From positions 57,405 to 121,404 of the forward strand of contig VGGU01000001.1 in the NCBI GenBank assembly GCA_016868475.1: a stretch of DNA of 64,000 nucleotides. Direction: 5' to 3'. The notes below the pieces were generated by a model. The model was not told where the DNA came from and made no database searches. It worked only from the letters and a program-made list of their open reading frames with translations. This DNA is from Bacteroidota bacterium (GTDB lineage: Bacteria; Bacteroidota; Bacteroidia; Chitinophagales; Chitinophagaceae). Made by a program: the position numbers and the translations under genes. This document shows positions 36,846 to 46,471 of this stretch, piece by piece (position 1 is the first letter of the stretch; each line of letters begins with the position of its first letter).

Positions 36846-37439
36846 ATGATACTCGTAGACAATAAAATTATCAGCGACGATGTGCTGGAGAAACAATTTG
36901 TATGTGATCTGACCAAATGCAAAGGAGCTTGTTGTGAGGACGGCGATGCCGGAGCACCACTGGAGGAAGCCGAAAAAATCATCATCGAATCTGTGTATGA
37001 AATAATAAAACCTTATTTAACTAAGGAGGCCATAAAGGAAGTTGAAAAAAATGGAAAGTATGTTTGGCACGAAGAATTTGGTTGGGTTACTCCTACCTTA
37101 CCCAGCGATAAGGAAATTTGTGTGTATGGTTTACGCGAAAAAAACGGACCCATCCATTGCGCTTTTGAAAATGCCTATATCGAGAAAAAAATAGATTGGA
37201 AAAAGCCCATTAGTTGCCACTTGTATCCAATCATAGCCGAAGGGAGTGAATATGCCAATACGGAACGGATCAATTATGATCCCCGACCAAAAGTATGTTT
37301 GCCAGCCTGTCAATTGGGCAAGAAATTAAGAGTACCTGTTTACCAATTTTTAAAAGAACCCATTGTTCGTAAATGGGGCTTGCCGTTTTGGGAAGCCCTG
37401 GATACCATAGCAAAAGGGGAGTGGAAACTAAAAGAGTAG
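36846..37439 (+). CDS. DUF3109 family protein
   Basis: CDLTKCKGACCEDGDAGAPLEEAE; CHLYPI; CLPACQLG cysteine pattern. Confidence 0.9.
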   Translation: MILVDNKIISDDVLEKQFVCDLTKCKGACCEDGDAGAPLEEAEKIIIESVYEIIKPYLTKEAIKEVEKNGKYVWHEEFGWVTPTLPSDKEICVYGLREKNGPIHCAFENAYIEKKIDWKKPISCHLYPIIAEGSEYANTERINYDPRPKVCLPACQLGKKLRVPVYQFLKEPIVRKWGLPFWEALDTIAKGEWKLKE

Positions 37440-37468
37440 TTTATCTTCGAGGGAACTGCAGCAATAAT

Positions 37469-38854
37469 ATGGAGGCGAAAGAGATTCAGGAACAATTTAT
37501 AGCCAGTAGCACAATCAAGGCTGCTGATCGGGAGCATCGCCGTAAAATCAATTTTAATATTGGCAAGTACAACGCCGCTGTGCCAAAGGGGAAGCAACAA
37601 TTCATGAATGTTGAACTGGCTCGTGAAAAAGCAAAGAATGCAAAATGGAAAGCTATTGCCGCTCTTGATAAACAGTTGGAACTTTTTGAATCTATTATCA
37701 CGGCACGTGGAGCAAAAGTGATTTGGGCCGAAGATGCTGCGCAAGCACAGGAAGCCATAGGAAAAATTTGTCGGGAAAAAAATTGCAAGACACTGGTAAA
37801 AAGCAAAAGCATGGTAACCGAAGAGATTCATCTCAACGATTATCTGACTTCCATTGGCGTGGAGAGTGTAGAAACAGATCTGGGGGAATACATTCAGCAA
37901 TTAGATGGCGAACCTCCTTACCATATTGTTACACCTGCCATGCATAAAAGCAAAGAAGATGTAGCTAAACTTTTTGCTCAAAAACTAGGAACGGACTCCA
38001 AAGCCACTCCCGAGCAATTAACTTTGAAAGCAAGAGAAGTACTTCGTAATAAATATGTGCAGGCTGAAGTGGGATTGACCGGTGGAAACTTTATTGTAGC
38101 AGATATGGGAGGAATAGCTGTTACAGAAAACGAAGGCAATGCGCGCTTGAGTTGTGCGTGGCCCTCCACGCATATTGTAGTGGTAGGAATCGAAAAAGTG
38201 ATTTCCTCCTGGAGTGATCTTCAACTTTTTTGGCCCTTACTGGCTACTTATGGAACAGGACAACGTGTTACGGTTTATAATTCTTTAATAACGGGTCCTC
38301 GCCAGCCACAGGAAACTGATGGCCCAAAAGAAATGATTGTGATTTTATTGGATAATGGCCGTACCACTATTTTAGCCGACGAAAAACAACGTGAAAGTTT
38401 ATACTGTATTCGGTGCGGGGCTTGTTTGAATGCTTGTCCGGTTTATAAGAACATTGGTGGGCATGCTTATGGCGTTACCTATAGTGGTCCGATTGGATCT
38501 GTGATTACACCCCACTTGCAAGGAATGGCGGAGTATAAACACCTTAGTTACGCTTCTTCGCTCTGTGGCAACTGCACTGCTGTTTGTGCCGTTAAAATTA
38601 ATCTCCACGAATTATTACTGGAAAACAGAAATCAATCCGTTCGTGAAAAAAAGAATAACTGGAAAGAAAAAGCAGTCTGGCAAGTCTGGAAGAAAGCCAT
38701 GTTATTCCGCCCAGCTATGAATTTGGTAAATGGGAAAATGAAAAACTGGTTTGTCAATAAAGTATTCACTGCCTGGACAGCTCATCGAGGGCCACTCTTA
38801 TTTCCGGACCGATCGTTCAATCAACAATGGCGAGATAAATACGGCGATCAATAA
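37469..38854 (+). CDS. lutB: LutB-like LUD-domain iron-sulfur protein
   Basis: LUD domain plus CIRCGACLNACPVY and CGNCTAVC clusters. Start trimmed to ATG 37469. Confidence 0.9.
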   Translation: MEAKEIQEQFIASSTIKAADREHRRKINFNIGKYNAAVPKGKQQFMNVELAREKAKNAKWKAIAALDKQLELFESIITARGAKVIWAEDAAQAQEAIGKICREKNCKTLVKSKSMVTEEIHLNDYLTSIGVESVETDLGEYIQQLDGEPPYHIVTPAMHKSKEDVAKLFAQKLGTDSKATPEQLTLKAREVLRNKYVQAEVGLTGGNFIVADMGGIAVTENEGNARLSCAWPSTHIVVVGIEKVISSWSDLQLFWPLLATYGTGQRVTVYNSLITGPRQPQETDGPKEMIVILLDNGRTTILADEKQRESLYCIRCGACLNACPVYKNIGGHAYGVTYSGPIGSVITPHLQGMAEYKHLSYASSLCGNCTAVCAVKINLHELLLENRNQSVREKKNNWKEKAVWQVWKKAMLFRPAMNLVNGKMKNWFVNKVFTAWTAHRGPLLFPDRSFNQQWRDKYGDQ

Positions 38855-38857
38855 ATC

Positions 38858-39868
38858 TTACATCCCTTCTGTTTCGGGTTGCTCTACACTGGTGGTATTT
38901 TTAAAAGCTTGATTAACCAGCCATACGCCCAGTAGCGCAATAGCGCCGCCAAGTAAAATGAAGAAGGAGATCTTTTCGTCAAATAACCAGGTTCCCAATA
39001 AAAGTGCTACCACCGGATTAATATAAGCGTAAATGGAAACCTGTTCCGTTGGTAAATGTTGCAGCGCATAGAGGTAACACAAGAAAGCAAAAATAGATCC
39101 CATTAACACCATGAATCCTATTACAGCCCAGGATTGCCAAGGGATGGATTCGAGTGAAATGGAAAAGCCAGTAAAGTAAGTGCCAGCAGTAAGCACAGTA
39201 CCTGAAAGCAACATCTGAATTCCCATGCTGAAATACGGATTGAAGTGAGCTGCTTGTTGTTTGGTGTAAAGTGTAGCAAATGCCCAACTCCAGGTAGCTA
39301 ATAAAGAAAGCAGAATGCCAAACCGAAATGAAGGATCCAGAAAATCCTGCAGATGATCATAAAAAATGATACAAACACCGGCAAACCCTATCAACAGACC
39401 TGTAATAGCTTTACGCGGTAATCTCTCATTGGAAGTAAATAACCCAATCACCACCAACCAAATGGGAAAGATGGCTCCCATGATTGCGGCCAGTCCAGCC
39501 GAAATATATTTAATGCCCCAAGTACTTAGCCCATTGCTCAGCGCAAAATTTAAAAGAGCCAATAAAAAAATTGGAGACCACTCTTTTCCTTTTGGGAAGG
39601 GAGCTTTGATGATTAAAAAATAAGTGACAAAAAGTATTCCTGCAATCAATTGTCTTAGTCCGGCCATTTGCAAGGCAGGTATATGCCTAACACCTTCTTT
39701 TGAAGCCACCCAGGTTGTTCCCCACAAGATGCAAACGGCTGCCAAAGCAAAAATGGCCTTGGTTCGTGTTCCTTTTTTGTGAAGAGTAAAAGGGTTGAAT
39801 TCGGCCAACCTCCTTAATTTTTCCGCAGGGGATTGAAGGAATAGCCGATTAAAATCAAACCGTTTCAT
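38858..39868 (-). CDS. EamA/DMT-family transporter
   Basis: Ten hydrophobic segments, 'ILWGTTWVASKEGVRHIPALQMAGLRQLIAG'. Confidence 0.92.
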   Translation of the reverse strand: MKRFDFNRLFLQSPAEKLRRLAEFNPFTLHKKGTRTKAIFALAAVCILWGTTWVASKEGVRHIPALQMAGLRQLIAGILFVTYFLIIKAPFPKGKEWSPIFLLALLNFALSNGLSTWGIKYISAGLAAIMGAIFPIWLVVIGLFTSNERLPRKAITGLLIGFAGVCIIFYDHLQDFLDPSFRFGILLSLLATWSWAFATLYTKQQAAHFNPYFSMGIQMLLSGTVLTAGTYFTGFSISLESIPWQSWAVIGFMVLMGSIFAFLCYLYALQHLPTEQVSIYAYINPVVALLLGTWLFDEKISFFILLGGAIALLGVWLVNQAFKNTTSVEQPETEGM

Positions 39869-41379
39869 CAGTGTTTGAAGTGACGAAGCCCGGTAATGAC
39901 CATGGCTAGTCCGTTTTGTTTACAATAATCAATAGAGTCCTGATCTCGAATGGAGCCTCCGGGTTGAATAAATGCGGTAATACCCGCTTCGTGTCCCATT
40001 TTTACGCAATCATTAAATGGGAAAAAAGCATCACTGGCCATAACGGCACCATTTAAATCAGCGCTAAACTGTTTGGCTTTTTCAACAGCCTGTCTTAAGG
40101 AATCAATTCGACTGGTCTGTCCACATCCCTTTCCGATCAATTGTTTATTTTTTACCAAAGCAATGGCGTTTGACTTTAAATGTTTACAAACGATATTGGC
40201 AAATAACAGATCCGCTTTTTCTACATCGCTGCAATGGCGTCCGCCTGCTTCATTCCAGGTTGCGGCGTTGCCTTGGTCTGAACCTTGAGTAAGCACACCA
40301 CCCAATACGCCTTTGAAAGTAAGTGGCGCTGACAATTGTTGTTTTTGTTGCAGTAAAATTCGATTCTTTTTACTTTGTAAAAGCGCCAGGGCTTCCGAAT
40401 CAAATTCAGGGGCAATTAATACTTCAAAGAAAATAGCGTTGATTGCTGCTGCCGTTTCTGTGTCGATGGTTTTATTGGTAATTAACACACCCCCGAAAGC
40501 ACTCTCAGGATCCCCTGCTAATGCAGCGTCCCAACTTTCTTTTACCGTGGATCGTTGTGCAACACCACATACATTAGTGTGTTTGATAATTGCAAATGTG
40601 GGGGCATCAAACTCGTGCATGAGTTGCAGCGCTGCGTCTACATCCACCAGATTATTATAGGAAAGCTCTTTACCGCCTTGTTGAGTAAATAATGTAGTTA
40701 GATCTCCATAGAAGGTGGCTGTTTGGTGAGGGTTTTCGCCATAGCGTAAAGAACGCGGATTGCCAGCGGCTTCTACAAATTGCAATGTTGCAGTCGGGTC
40801 AAAATATTTTGCAATGGCCACATCATAACGAGCAACCACCTGGAAGGCTTTGGCAGCAAGTTCTTTTCGCTGCTCCAATGTGGTGGCGCCTTGTTGTTGG
40901 GTGAGTAGTTCTACCAGTGGAGCATATTCAGTTTTTGCAGCAACAACAGCTACACTATTAAAATTTTTTGCTGCAGCACGAATCATCGAGGGTCCACCAA
41001 TATCAATTTTTTCAATAATGGCTTTTTGATCGTTAGTTGAGGCTACGGTTTCTTCAAATGGATAAAGATCCACAATCACCAGGTCTAATGAAGGGATATG
41101 ATACTGCTCCATTTCCCGCACATGTGTTTGGTCTTCCCGCTTGCCTAAGATCCCTCCAAAAACAGAAGGGTGTAAGGTTTTAACTCGTCCTCCTAAAATA
41201 GAGGGATATCCTGTTAGTTGTTCAACAGGTACAACCGATACACCCAACGATTCAATAAAAGTTTGCGTTCCGCCGGTGGAGTAAATGGTTACTCCTTGTT
41301 GATGCAATAGGCGAATTAAAGGTTCCAGCCCGACTTTGTAAAAAACTGAAATTAGGGCAGTGCGGATTGTTTTATTCAT
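39868..41379 (-). CDS. purH: Bifunctional AICAR formyltransferase/IMP cyclohydrolase
   Basis: YSTGGTQTFIESLGV; GGRVKTLHPSVFGGIL; RYGENPHQTA; KHTNVCGVA. Confidence 0.96.
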   Translation of the reverse strand: MNKTIRTALISVFYKVGLEPLIRLLHQQGVTIYSTGGTQTFIESLGVSVVPVEQLTGYPSILGGRVKTLHPSVFGGILGKREDQTHVREMEQYHIPSLDLVIVDLYPFEETVASTNDQKAIIEKIDIGGPSMIRAAAKNFNSVAVVAAKTEYAPLVELLTQQQGATTLEQRKELAAKAFQVVARYDVAIAKYFDPTATLQFVEAAGNPRSLRYGENPHQTATFYGDLTTLFTQQGGKELSYNNLVDVDAALQLMHEFDAPTFAIIKHTNVCGVAQRSTVKESWDAALAGDPESAFGGVLITNKTIDTETAAAINAIFFEVLIAPEFDSEALALLQSKKNRILLQQKQQLSAPLTFKGVLGGVLTQGSDQGNAATWNEAGGRHCSDVEKADLLFANIVCKHLKSNAIALVKNKQLIGKGCGQTSRIDSLRQAVEKAKQFSADLNGAVMASDAFFPFNDCVKMGHEAGITAFIQPGGSIRDQDSIDYCKQNGLAMVITGLRHFKH

Positions 41380-43505
41380 GGAGTATGGAGCGTTGAAAGA
41401 AGAGCAAATGTACTTGAAGGTGGGGAGTATACAAAAGCGCCATTGATTAACATATCATGAACAGGAATGCTATGAAGCAGCAGTAATTTTTTCCAATTTT
41501 CGCGGGTTTTTGCACCAAGGGTCCCATCCAGTATGGCCATTGATATAGTATTGTGTTGTATCCAGCTTTCTCCATCATAAGGGGCAGACTTTGTTACAAG
41601 TAGAATGGTATTGGTTCTTGCTGTAGTGGAAATAGGCGGTTTAAATTTTCGATGGGGCACTATAACTGTCCATTCTCCAATTTGAAAATAGGGGGTTAAC
41701 AGCGTATCTATTTGTTGTTGAATCCGATAGAACTGATTACTGGCCAGGAGCAACCCATTTTTTTTCCTTTCTCTTGTACGGACGGTACTGTCCAGTAGAT
41801 GTAAGGCATGATTTCCTTTGATCCAACTGAGCATAGAGCCAGTTTTTGATTGGTAGATCACAACAGCTTCTTGTTGTTGATGAAAAAGAATGTCTCCACA
41901 TTGTATGACTATCAAAAAACAACTCAGACAACCAGCAATAATTGCGCCGGACTTGCTTTTCAATAATAACCATCCGGCTCCCGCGCAAAGGATGCCCAGT
42001 AGCAAAACAGCCTCTCCCCAGGTCCAATGCAATTTGTCTAATTGAATACCGGGCACTTCACTGATGGATTGAATGTATTGATTCATCCACAGGATTAATT
42101 TTTCTGCAAGTATCCCTATAGCCTTATTGAGGAAAGGAATATTAGCAGTGATCAATAAAAAAACCAACACATAAAGAATATAACTGGATAGTGGCACAGC
42201 TATCAGATTACTCAATAAAAATCCAAGCGGGAATTGCTGAAAATAAAACAACGTAAAAGGAGTGGTCAGTATTTGCGCAGCTAACGTTACGCTTATAAGC
42301 GTGGTCAGGAGTTTTAGTAAAGAATATGGGGTAGGTAGCGTATCCTGAATTGGTTTTGCAAAAAGCAGTATGCTTAATACAGCAACAAAAGACAATTGAA
42401 AACCCAGATCCCAAAGCCAATAGGGTTGAATCACTAACAATAAAAAACCTGCCGCCGCCAACGTATTTAGCGACGAGGGTTTACGTCCAATCATTTTTCC
42501 AATGGATACAATGGTAAAGGCCAGGGCTGCTCGTAGTACCGAAGGTGAAGCCCCAGCCAGTAAGGTAAATAGCCAAATAATTGGGATAACCAACAACTGA
42601 GAAAGCCAGCGACCTATTTTATTTTTTTCAAATGGTCCTACAAAAAATTGTAGCAACCATCCCAGTAAAGCTAGGTGCATGCCCGAGATAGCAATGATAT
42701 GCACCACACCTGTTTTGCTATAACTTTCTTGCAATATGGGATCCAAATGTTGTCTATAACCAATCAACAATGCGGCAGCTAATCCTGCAGATTGAGGATC
42801 CTGAATGGTTGAATCAAGCAATAACACTATTTTTTGTTGAAGCTTGGCAAGCCATCGGGTAAATGCGTAGTTACTGGCTCTTCTATCAAGAAGCAGCACA
42901 TCCTCGGTTTTAACCGTGCATCGATGGGTGATTTGCTGACGAGCAAAATATGTTGCCCAATTTCGTTCGCCTGGATTACCTGCATGTACAATCAACGTTG
43001 GCGTTTTAAGCAATAAGAGCTTATTTCCGGGAAACAATGGCGCCATTACTTCTTTTTGATAACTGGTAAGTAAAATTTTACCCGCTGCTGGCTGCGATGT
43101 TTTTCCTCTATGTAATGCCAGCACCTTAGCCACTACTTGCGTTGCCTGTAATTTTTCAACAGGGGTGGTTTCAACAATTACCTCCAATGCAGATGCCGGA
43201 AATGCAAGGTTAAATTTTCCGATCCAGTTTTTTTGTTGATGAATATCCTTTTGGATCAATAAAAGCTGTCCGGTGGTGATGAAAAACAACAGATAGGCAA
43301 TGGGAAGTAACTGTTGCCATTGATATTTTTTTTTGAAGGGAAGGAAAAAAAATAAGGCAAACAACAAAAGGCCTGCACTTGCTGGCAGTATTTTAGTTAT
43401 AGGCGTAAGGGGCAGATACTCTGCTATCAATATGCCCAAAAAAAGTCCCAGGAAAGGAAAGAAAAAGGGAGTACGATTAATAAAAAAAAGCAGCGCTTGT
43501 AACAC
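41376..43505 (-). CDS. comEC: ComEC/Rec2-family competence protein
   Basis: 'LLIGYRQHLDPILQESYSKTGVVHIIAISGMHLALLGWLL' competence-domain signature; multiple TM helices. Start uncertain (TTG inside carB terminator). Confidence 0.9.
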   Translation of the reverse strand: MLQALLFFINRTPFFFPFLGLFLGILIAEYLPLTPITKILPASAGLLLFALFFFLPFKKKYQWQQLLPIAYLLFFITTGQLLLIQKDIHQQKNWIGKFNLAFPASALEVIVETTPVEKLQATQVVAKVLALHRGKTSQPAAGKILLTSYQKEVMAPLFPGNKLLLLKTPTLIVHAGNPGERNWATYFARQQITHRCTVKTEDVLLLDRRASNYAFTRWLAKLQQKIVLLLDSTIQDPQSAGLAAALLIGYRQHLDPILQESYSKTGVVHIIAISGMHLALLGWLLQFFVGPFEKNKIGRWLSQLLVIPIIWLFTLLAGASPSVLRAALAFTIVSIGKMIGRKPSSLNTLAAAGFLLLVIQPYWLWDLGFQLSFVAVLSILLFAKPIQDTLPTPYSLLKLLTTLISVTLAAQILTTPFTLFYFQQFPLGFLLSNLIAVPLSSYILYVLVFLLITANIPFLNKAIGILAEKLILWMNQYIQSISEVPGIQLDKLHWTWGEAVLLLGILCAGAGWLLLKSKSGAIIAGCLSCFLIVIQCGDILFHQQQEAVVIYQSKTGSMLSWIKGNHALHLLDSTVRTRERKKNGLLLASNQFYRIQQQIDTLLTPYFQIGEWTVIVPHRKFKPPISTTARTNTILLVTKSAPYDGESWIQHNTISMAILDGTLGAKTRENWKKLLLLHSIPVHDMLINGAFVYSPPSSTFALLSTLHTP

Positions 43506-43510
43506 GCTGC
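43482..43510 (-). terminator. Intrinsic terminator downstream of carB
   Basis: Minus strand GCAGCG-TGTTACAAG-CGCTGC-TTTTTTTT. Confidence 0.75.
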
Positions 43511-43550
43511 CAGTATAATAACCTTACTTGATCAAAGCAAGAGGTAAAAC

Positions 43551-46376
43551 TTATTTACTCAGATACATGCTTCTATCCTTGTATAGCTGACGGAAGTAGG
43601 GATCACGTAAATCTTCGATAAAACGAATGGCCTCACCGGTTGATTTCATTTCAGGGCCCAGCTCTTTGTTAACGCCAGGGAATTTATTGAAGCTAAATAC
43701 CGGTTCTTTGATGGCAAAGCCTTTGAGTTTTTTCTCAAACTTGAAATCTTTTAATTTATGTGTTCCCAACATTACCTTGGTAGCCACATTCAAATAAGGA
43801 ATCTGGTACGCTTTGGCAATAAACGGTGTGGTTCTAGAGGCACGTGGATTTGCTTCAATCACATATACTTTTCCGTCTTTGATGGCAAATTGAATATTGA
43901 TCAGTCCTTGAATTTTTAAAGAACGGGCAATTTTCTCTGCGTATTCTTCCATCTTTTGCACAAGCAATGGAGAAAGATTGAAAGCAGGCAGCACAGCATT
44001 GCTATCACCTGAATGAATGCCGGCTGGCTCAATATGCTCCATCACGCCCATCACATGAAAATCAGTGCCATCAAAAATGGCATCGATCTCTGCTTCTTGA
44101 CACCGATCCAGAAAATGATCGATCAAAATTTTATTTCCAGGAATGTGTTTGAGCAAACTCACAACGGCTTTCTCCACTTCTTCGTCATTGATCACAATCC
44201 GCATGCGTTGTCCGCCTAGTACATATGAAGGACGAACCAAAACCGGATATCCTACCTTATTAGCCACTGTAACGGCCTCATCTACATTCCAGGCTGTGCC
44301 ATATTCAGGATAAGGAACACCAAGTTCCTTAAGCATATCGCTGAATCGGCCTCGGTCTTCCGCAATATCCAAACTGTCAAAGGAGGTGCCGATTATTTTG
44401 ATACCTCGTTGATGTAATCGTTCGGCCAGTTTCAATGCGGTTTGTCCTCCCAGCTGTACAATAACACCTTCGGGTTTTTCATGTTCAACAATTTCCCAGA
44501 GATGTTCCCAATAAACCGGTTCAAAATATAATTTATCCGCCATGTCAAAGTCCGTGGATACTGTTTCGGGATTGCAGTTGACCATGATCGCTTCAAACCC
44601 GGCCTCTTTGATGGCTAATAAACCATGCACACAGCAGTAGTCAAATTCAATTCCCTGCCCAATTCTATTGGGACCGGATCCAAGTACAATGATCTTTTTC
44701 TTATCAGAAACCACACTTTCCGAGTGATTTCCTTTTTCAAAAGTAGAATAGAAATAAGGAGTCTTTGCTTCAAACTCAGCAGCACAAGTGTCCACCATCT
44801 TATATACACGTGTGATACCGGCCTTCTTTCTTTTTTCATAGACTGCATCCTCATCGCCATTACGAACAATACGTGCAATTTGTTCGTCACTAAATCCTTC
44901 CACTTTTGCTTCCTCCAATAAGGAAAGCGGGAGTTCGTCCAAACTATACTTGGCCAACTCTTTTTCAAGGTTGACAATTTTTTGAATCTCATATAAGAAC
45001 CAACGATCAATGCCATTGGTAGCTTTGGAAATGGAGCTTACAGAAATTCCAGCTTGCAAGGCATCTTTAATGCGAAACAAGCGATCCCATTTTGGTGTTT
45101 TGATATAGTCCAGCAACTCTTCGGCGTGCATTAAACTCTTACCATAATAACCAAGCCCCACGGCATTATTCTCCAAACTCTGACAAGCTTTTTGAATGGC
45201 CTCAGTGAAACTGCGTCCAATAGCCATTACTTCCCCCACACTTTTCATCTGCAGTCCCAATGTATCATTGGCGCCCTTGAATTTATCAAAGTTCCAACGC
45301 GGAATTTTTACAATTACATAATCCAGTGTTGGTTCAAAATAGGCAGAAGTGGTTTTTGTAATTTGATTCTCCAGTTCGTCCAAACGATAACCAATGGCCA
45401 ATTTTGTTGCAATTTTAGCAATGGGGTAGCCCGTTGCTTTACTGGCTAAGGCAGAAGAACGGCTTACACGTGGGTTGATCTCAATGGCAATGATCTCCTC
45501 TGTATCTGGATTAAGGGCGAACTGTACATTGCATCCTCCGGAAAAATTTCCCAGATCGCGCATCATCCGTATAGCTGTGTTGCGCATCAGCTGCATGGCC
45601 GTATCGCTGAGTGTCATAGCGGGAGCCACCGTAATGGAATCGCCGGTGTGAACCCCCATCGGATCAAAATTTTCTACTGTACAAATAATACAAACGTTGT
45701 TGGCCGCATCGCGCAGTAACTCTAATTCAAATTCTTTCCACCCTAATACGGCTTGCTCTACCAACACCTCGTGAATCGGAGAGGCTTGTAAACCTCTATT
45801 AAGCGCTTCGTCCAAATCATTTTTATCATGCACAAATCCGCCACCTGTACCTCCCAGTGTAAACGAAGGACGGATGACCAGCGGAAATCCAATTTCCTGG
45901 GCAAATTCCTTTCCTTCTAAAAATGAATTTGCTGTTTTTGCGGTGGCCACTTGCACTCCCAACTGAATCATCCATTGCCTGAACTTTTCTCGATCCTCTG
46001 CTTTATCAATGGCTTTTATATCTACACCTATCAAACGAACATTATATTGTTTCCAAATTCCCAATTCCTCTGCTTCCTTAGCTAAATTCAATGCGGTTTG
46101 TCCTCCCATGGTGGGCAGCACAGCATCAATTTCATTCTCCTGTAAAATCTTTTCAATACTCTCAACCGTTAGGGGTAACAGATATACCCTGTCTGCCATC
46201 ATGGGGTCTGTCATAATGGTGGCCGGATTACTGTTGATCAGTATTACTTTAATGCCCTCCTCGCGGAGAGAACGGGCGGCTTGCGTACCAGAATAATCAA
46301 ACTCACAGGCTTGACCAATAATGATGGGCCCGGAGCCAATAATCAGGACGGATCGTATGGAGGTGTCTTTAGGCAT
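43551..46376 (-). CDS. carB: Carbamoyl-phosphate synthase large subunit, without C-terminal allosteric domain
   Basis: Two ATP-grasp halves (VLIIGSGPIIIGQACEFDYSG; IIVLGSGPNRIGQGIEFDYCCVH). Ends shortly after 'GPEMKSTGE'. Start trimmed to ATG 46376. Confidence 0.95.
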   Translation of the reverse strand: MPKDTSIRSVLIIGSGPIIIGQACEFDYSGTQAARSLREEGIKVILINSNPATIMTDPMMADRVYLLPLTVESIEKILQENEIDAVLPTMGGQTALNLAKEAEELGIWKQYNVRLIGVDIKAIDKAEDREKFRQWMIQLGVQVATAKTANSFLEGKEFAQEIGFPLVIRPSFTLGGTGGGFVHDKNDLDEALNRGLQASPIHEVLVEQAVLGWKEFELELLRDAANNVCIICTVENFDPMGVHTGDSITVAPAMTLSDTAMQLMRNTAIRMMRDLGNFSGGCNVQFALNPDTEEIIAIEINPRVSRSSALASKATGYPIAKIATKLAIGYRLDELENQITKTTSAYFEPTLDYVIVKIPRWNFDKFKGANDTLGLQMKSVGEVMAIGRSFTEAIQKACQSLENNAVGLGYYGKSLMHAEELLDYIKTPKWDRLFRIKDALQAGISVSSISKATNGIDRWFLYEIQKIVNLEKELAKYSLDELPLSLLEEAKVEGFSDEQIARIVRNGDEDAVYEKRKKAGITRVYKMVDTCAAEFEAKTPYFYSTFEKGNHSESVVSDKKKIIVLGSGPNRIGQGIEFDYCCVHGLLAIKEAGFEAIMVNCNPETVSTDFDMADKLYFEPVYWEHLWEIVEHEKPEGVIVQLGGQTALKLAERLHQRGIKIIGTSFDSLDIAEDRGRFSDMLKELGVPYPEYGTAWNVDEAVTVANKVGYPVLVRPSYVLGGQRMRIVINDEEVEKAVVSLLKHIPGNKILIDHFLDRCQEAEIDAIFDGTDFHVMGVMEHIEPAGIHSGDSNAVLPAFNLSPLLVQKMEEYAEKIARSLKIQGLINIQFAIKDGKVYVIEANPRASRTTPFIAKAYQIPYLNVATKVMLGTHKLKDFKFEKKLKGFAIKEPVFSFNKFPGVNKELGPEMKSTGEAIRFIEDLRDPYFRQLYKDRSMYLSK

Positions 46377-46471
46377 TTTAAAAAAAACAAATTGTGTAAA
46401 GCTAAGGGAAATCAAGGGTTGTGAAGAGTGTTCCTGTCATAAATTTCTTGGCTGGGACCTTACCTTTACGC

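Noticed and set aside
37340-37900. 186-aa minus-strand ORF opposite DUF3109/lutB
   Set aside because: Antisense of two confidently assigned genes.
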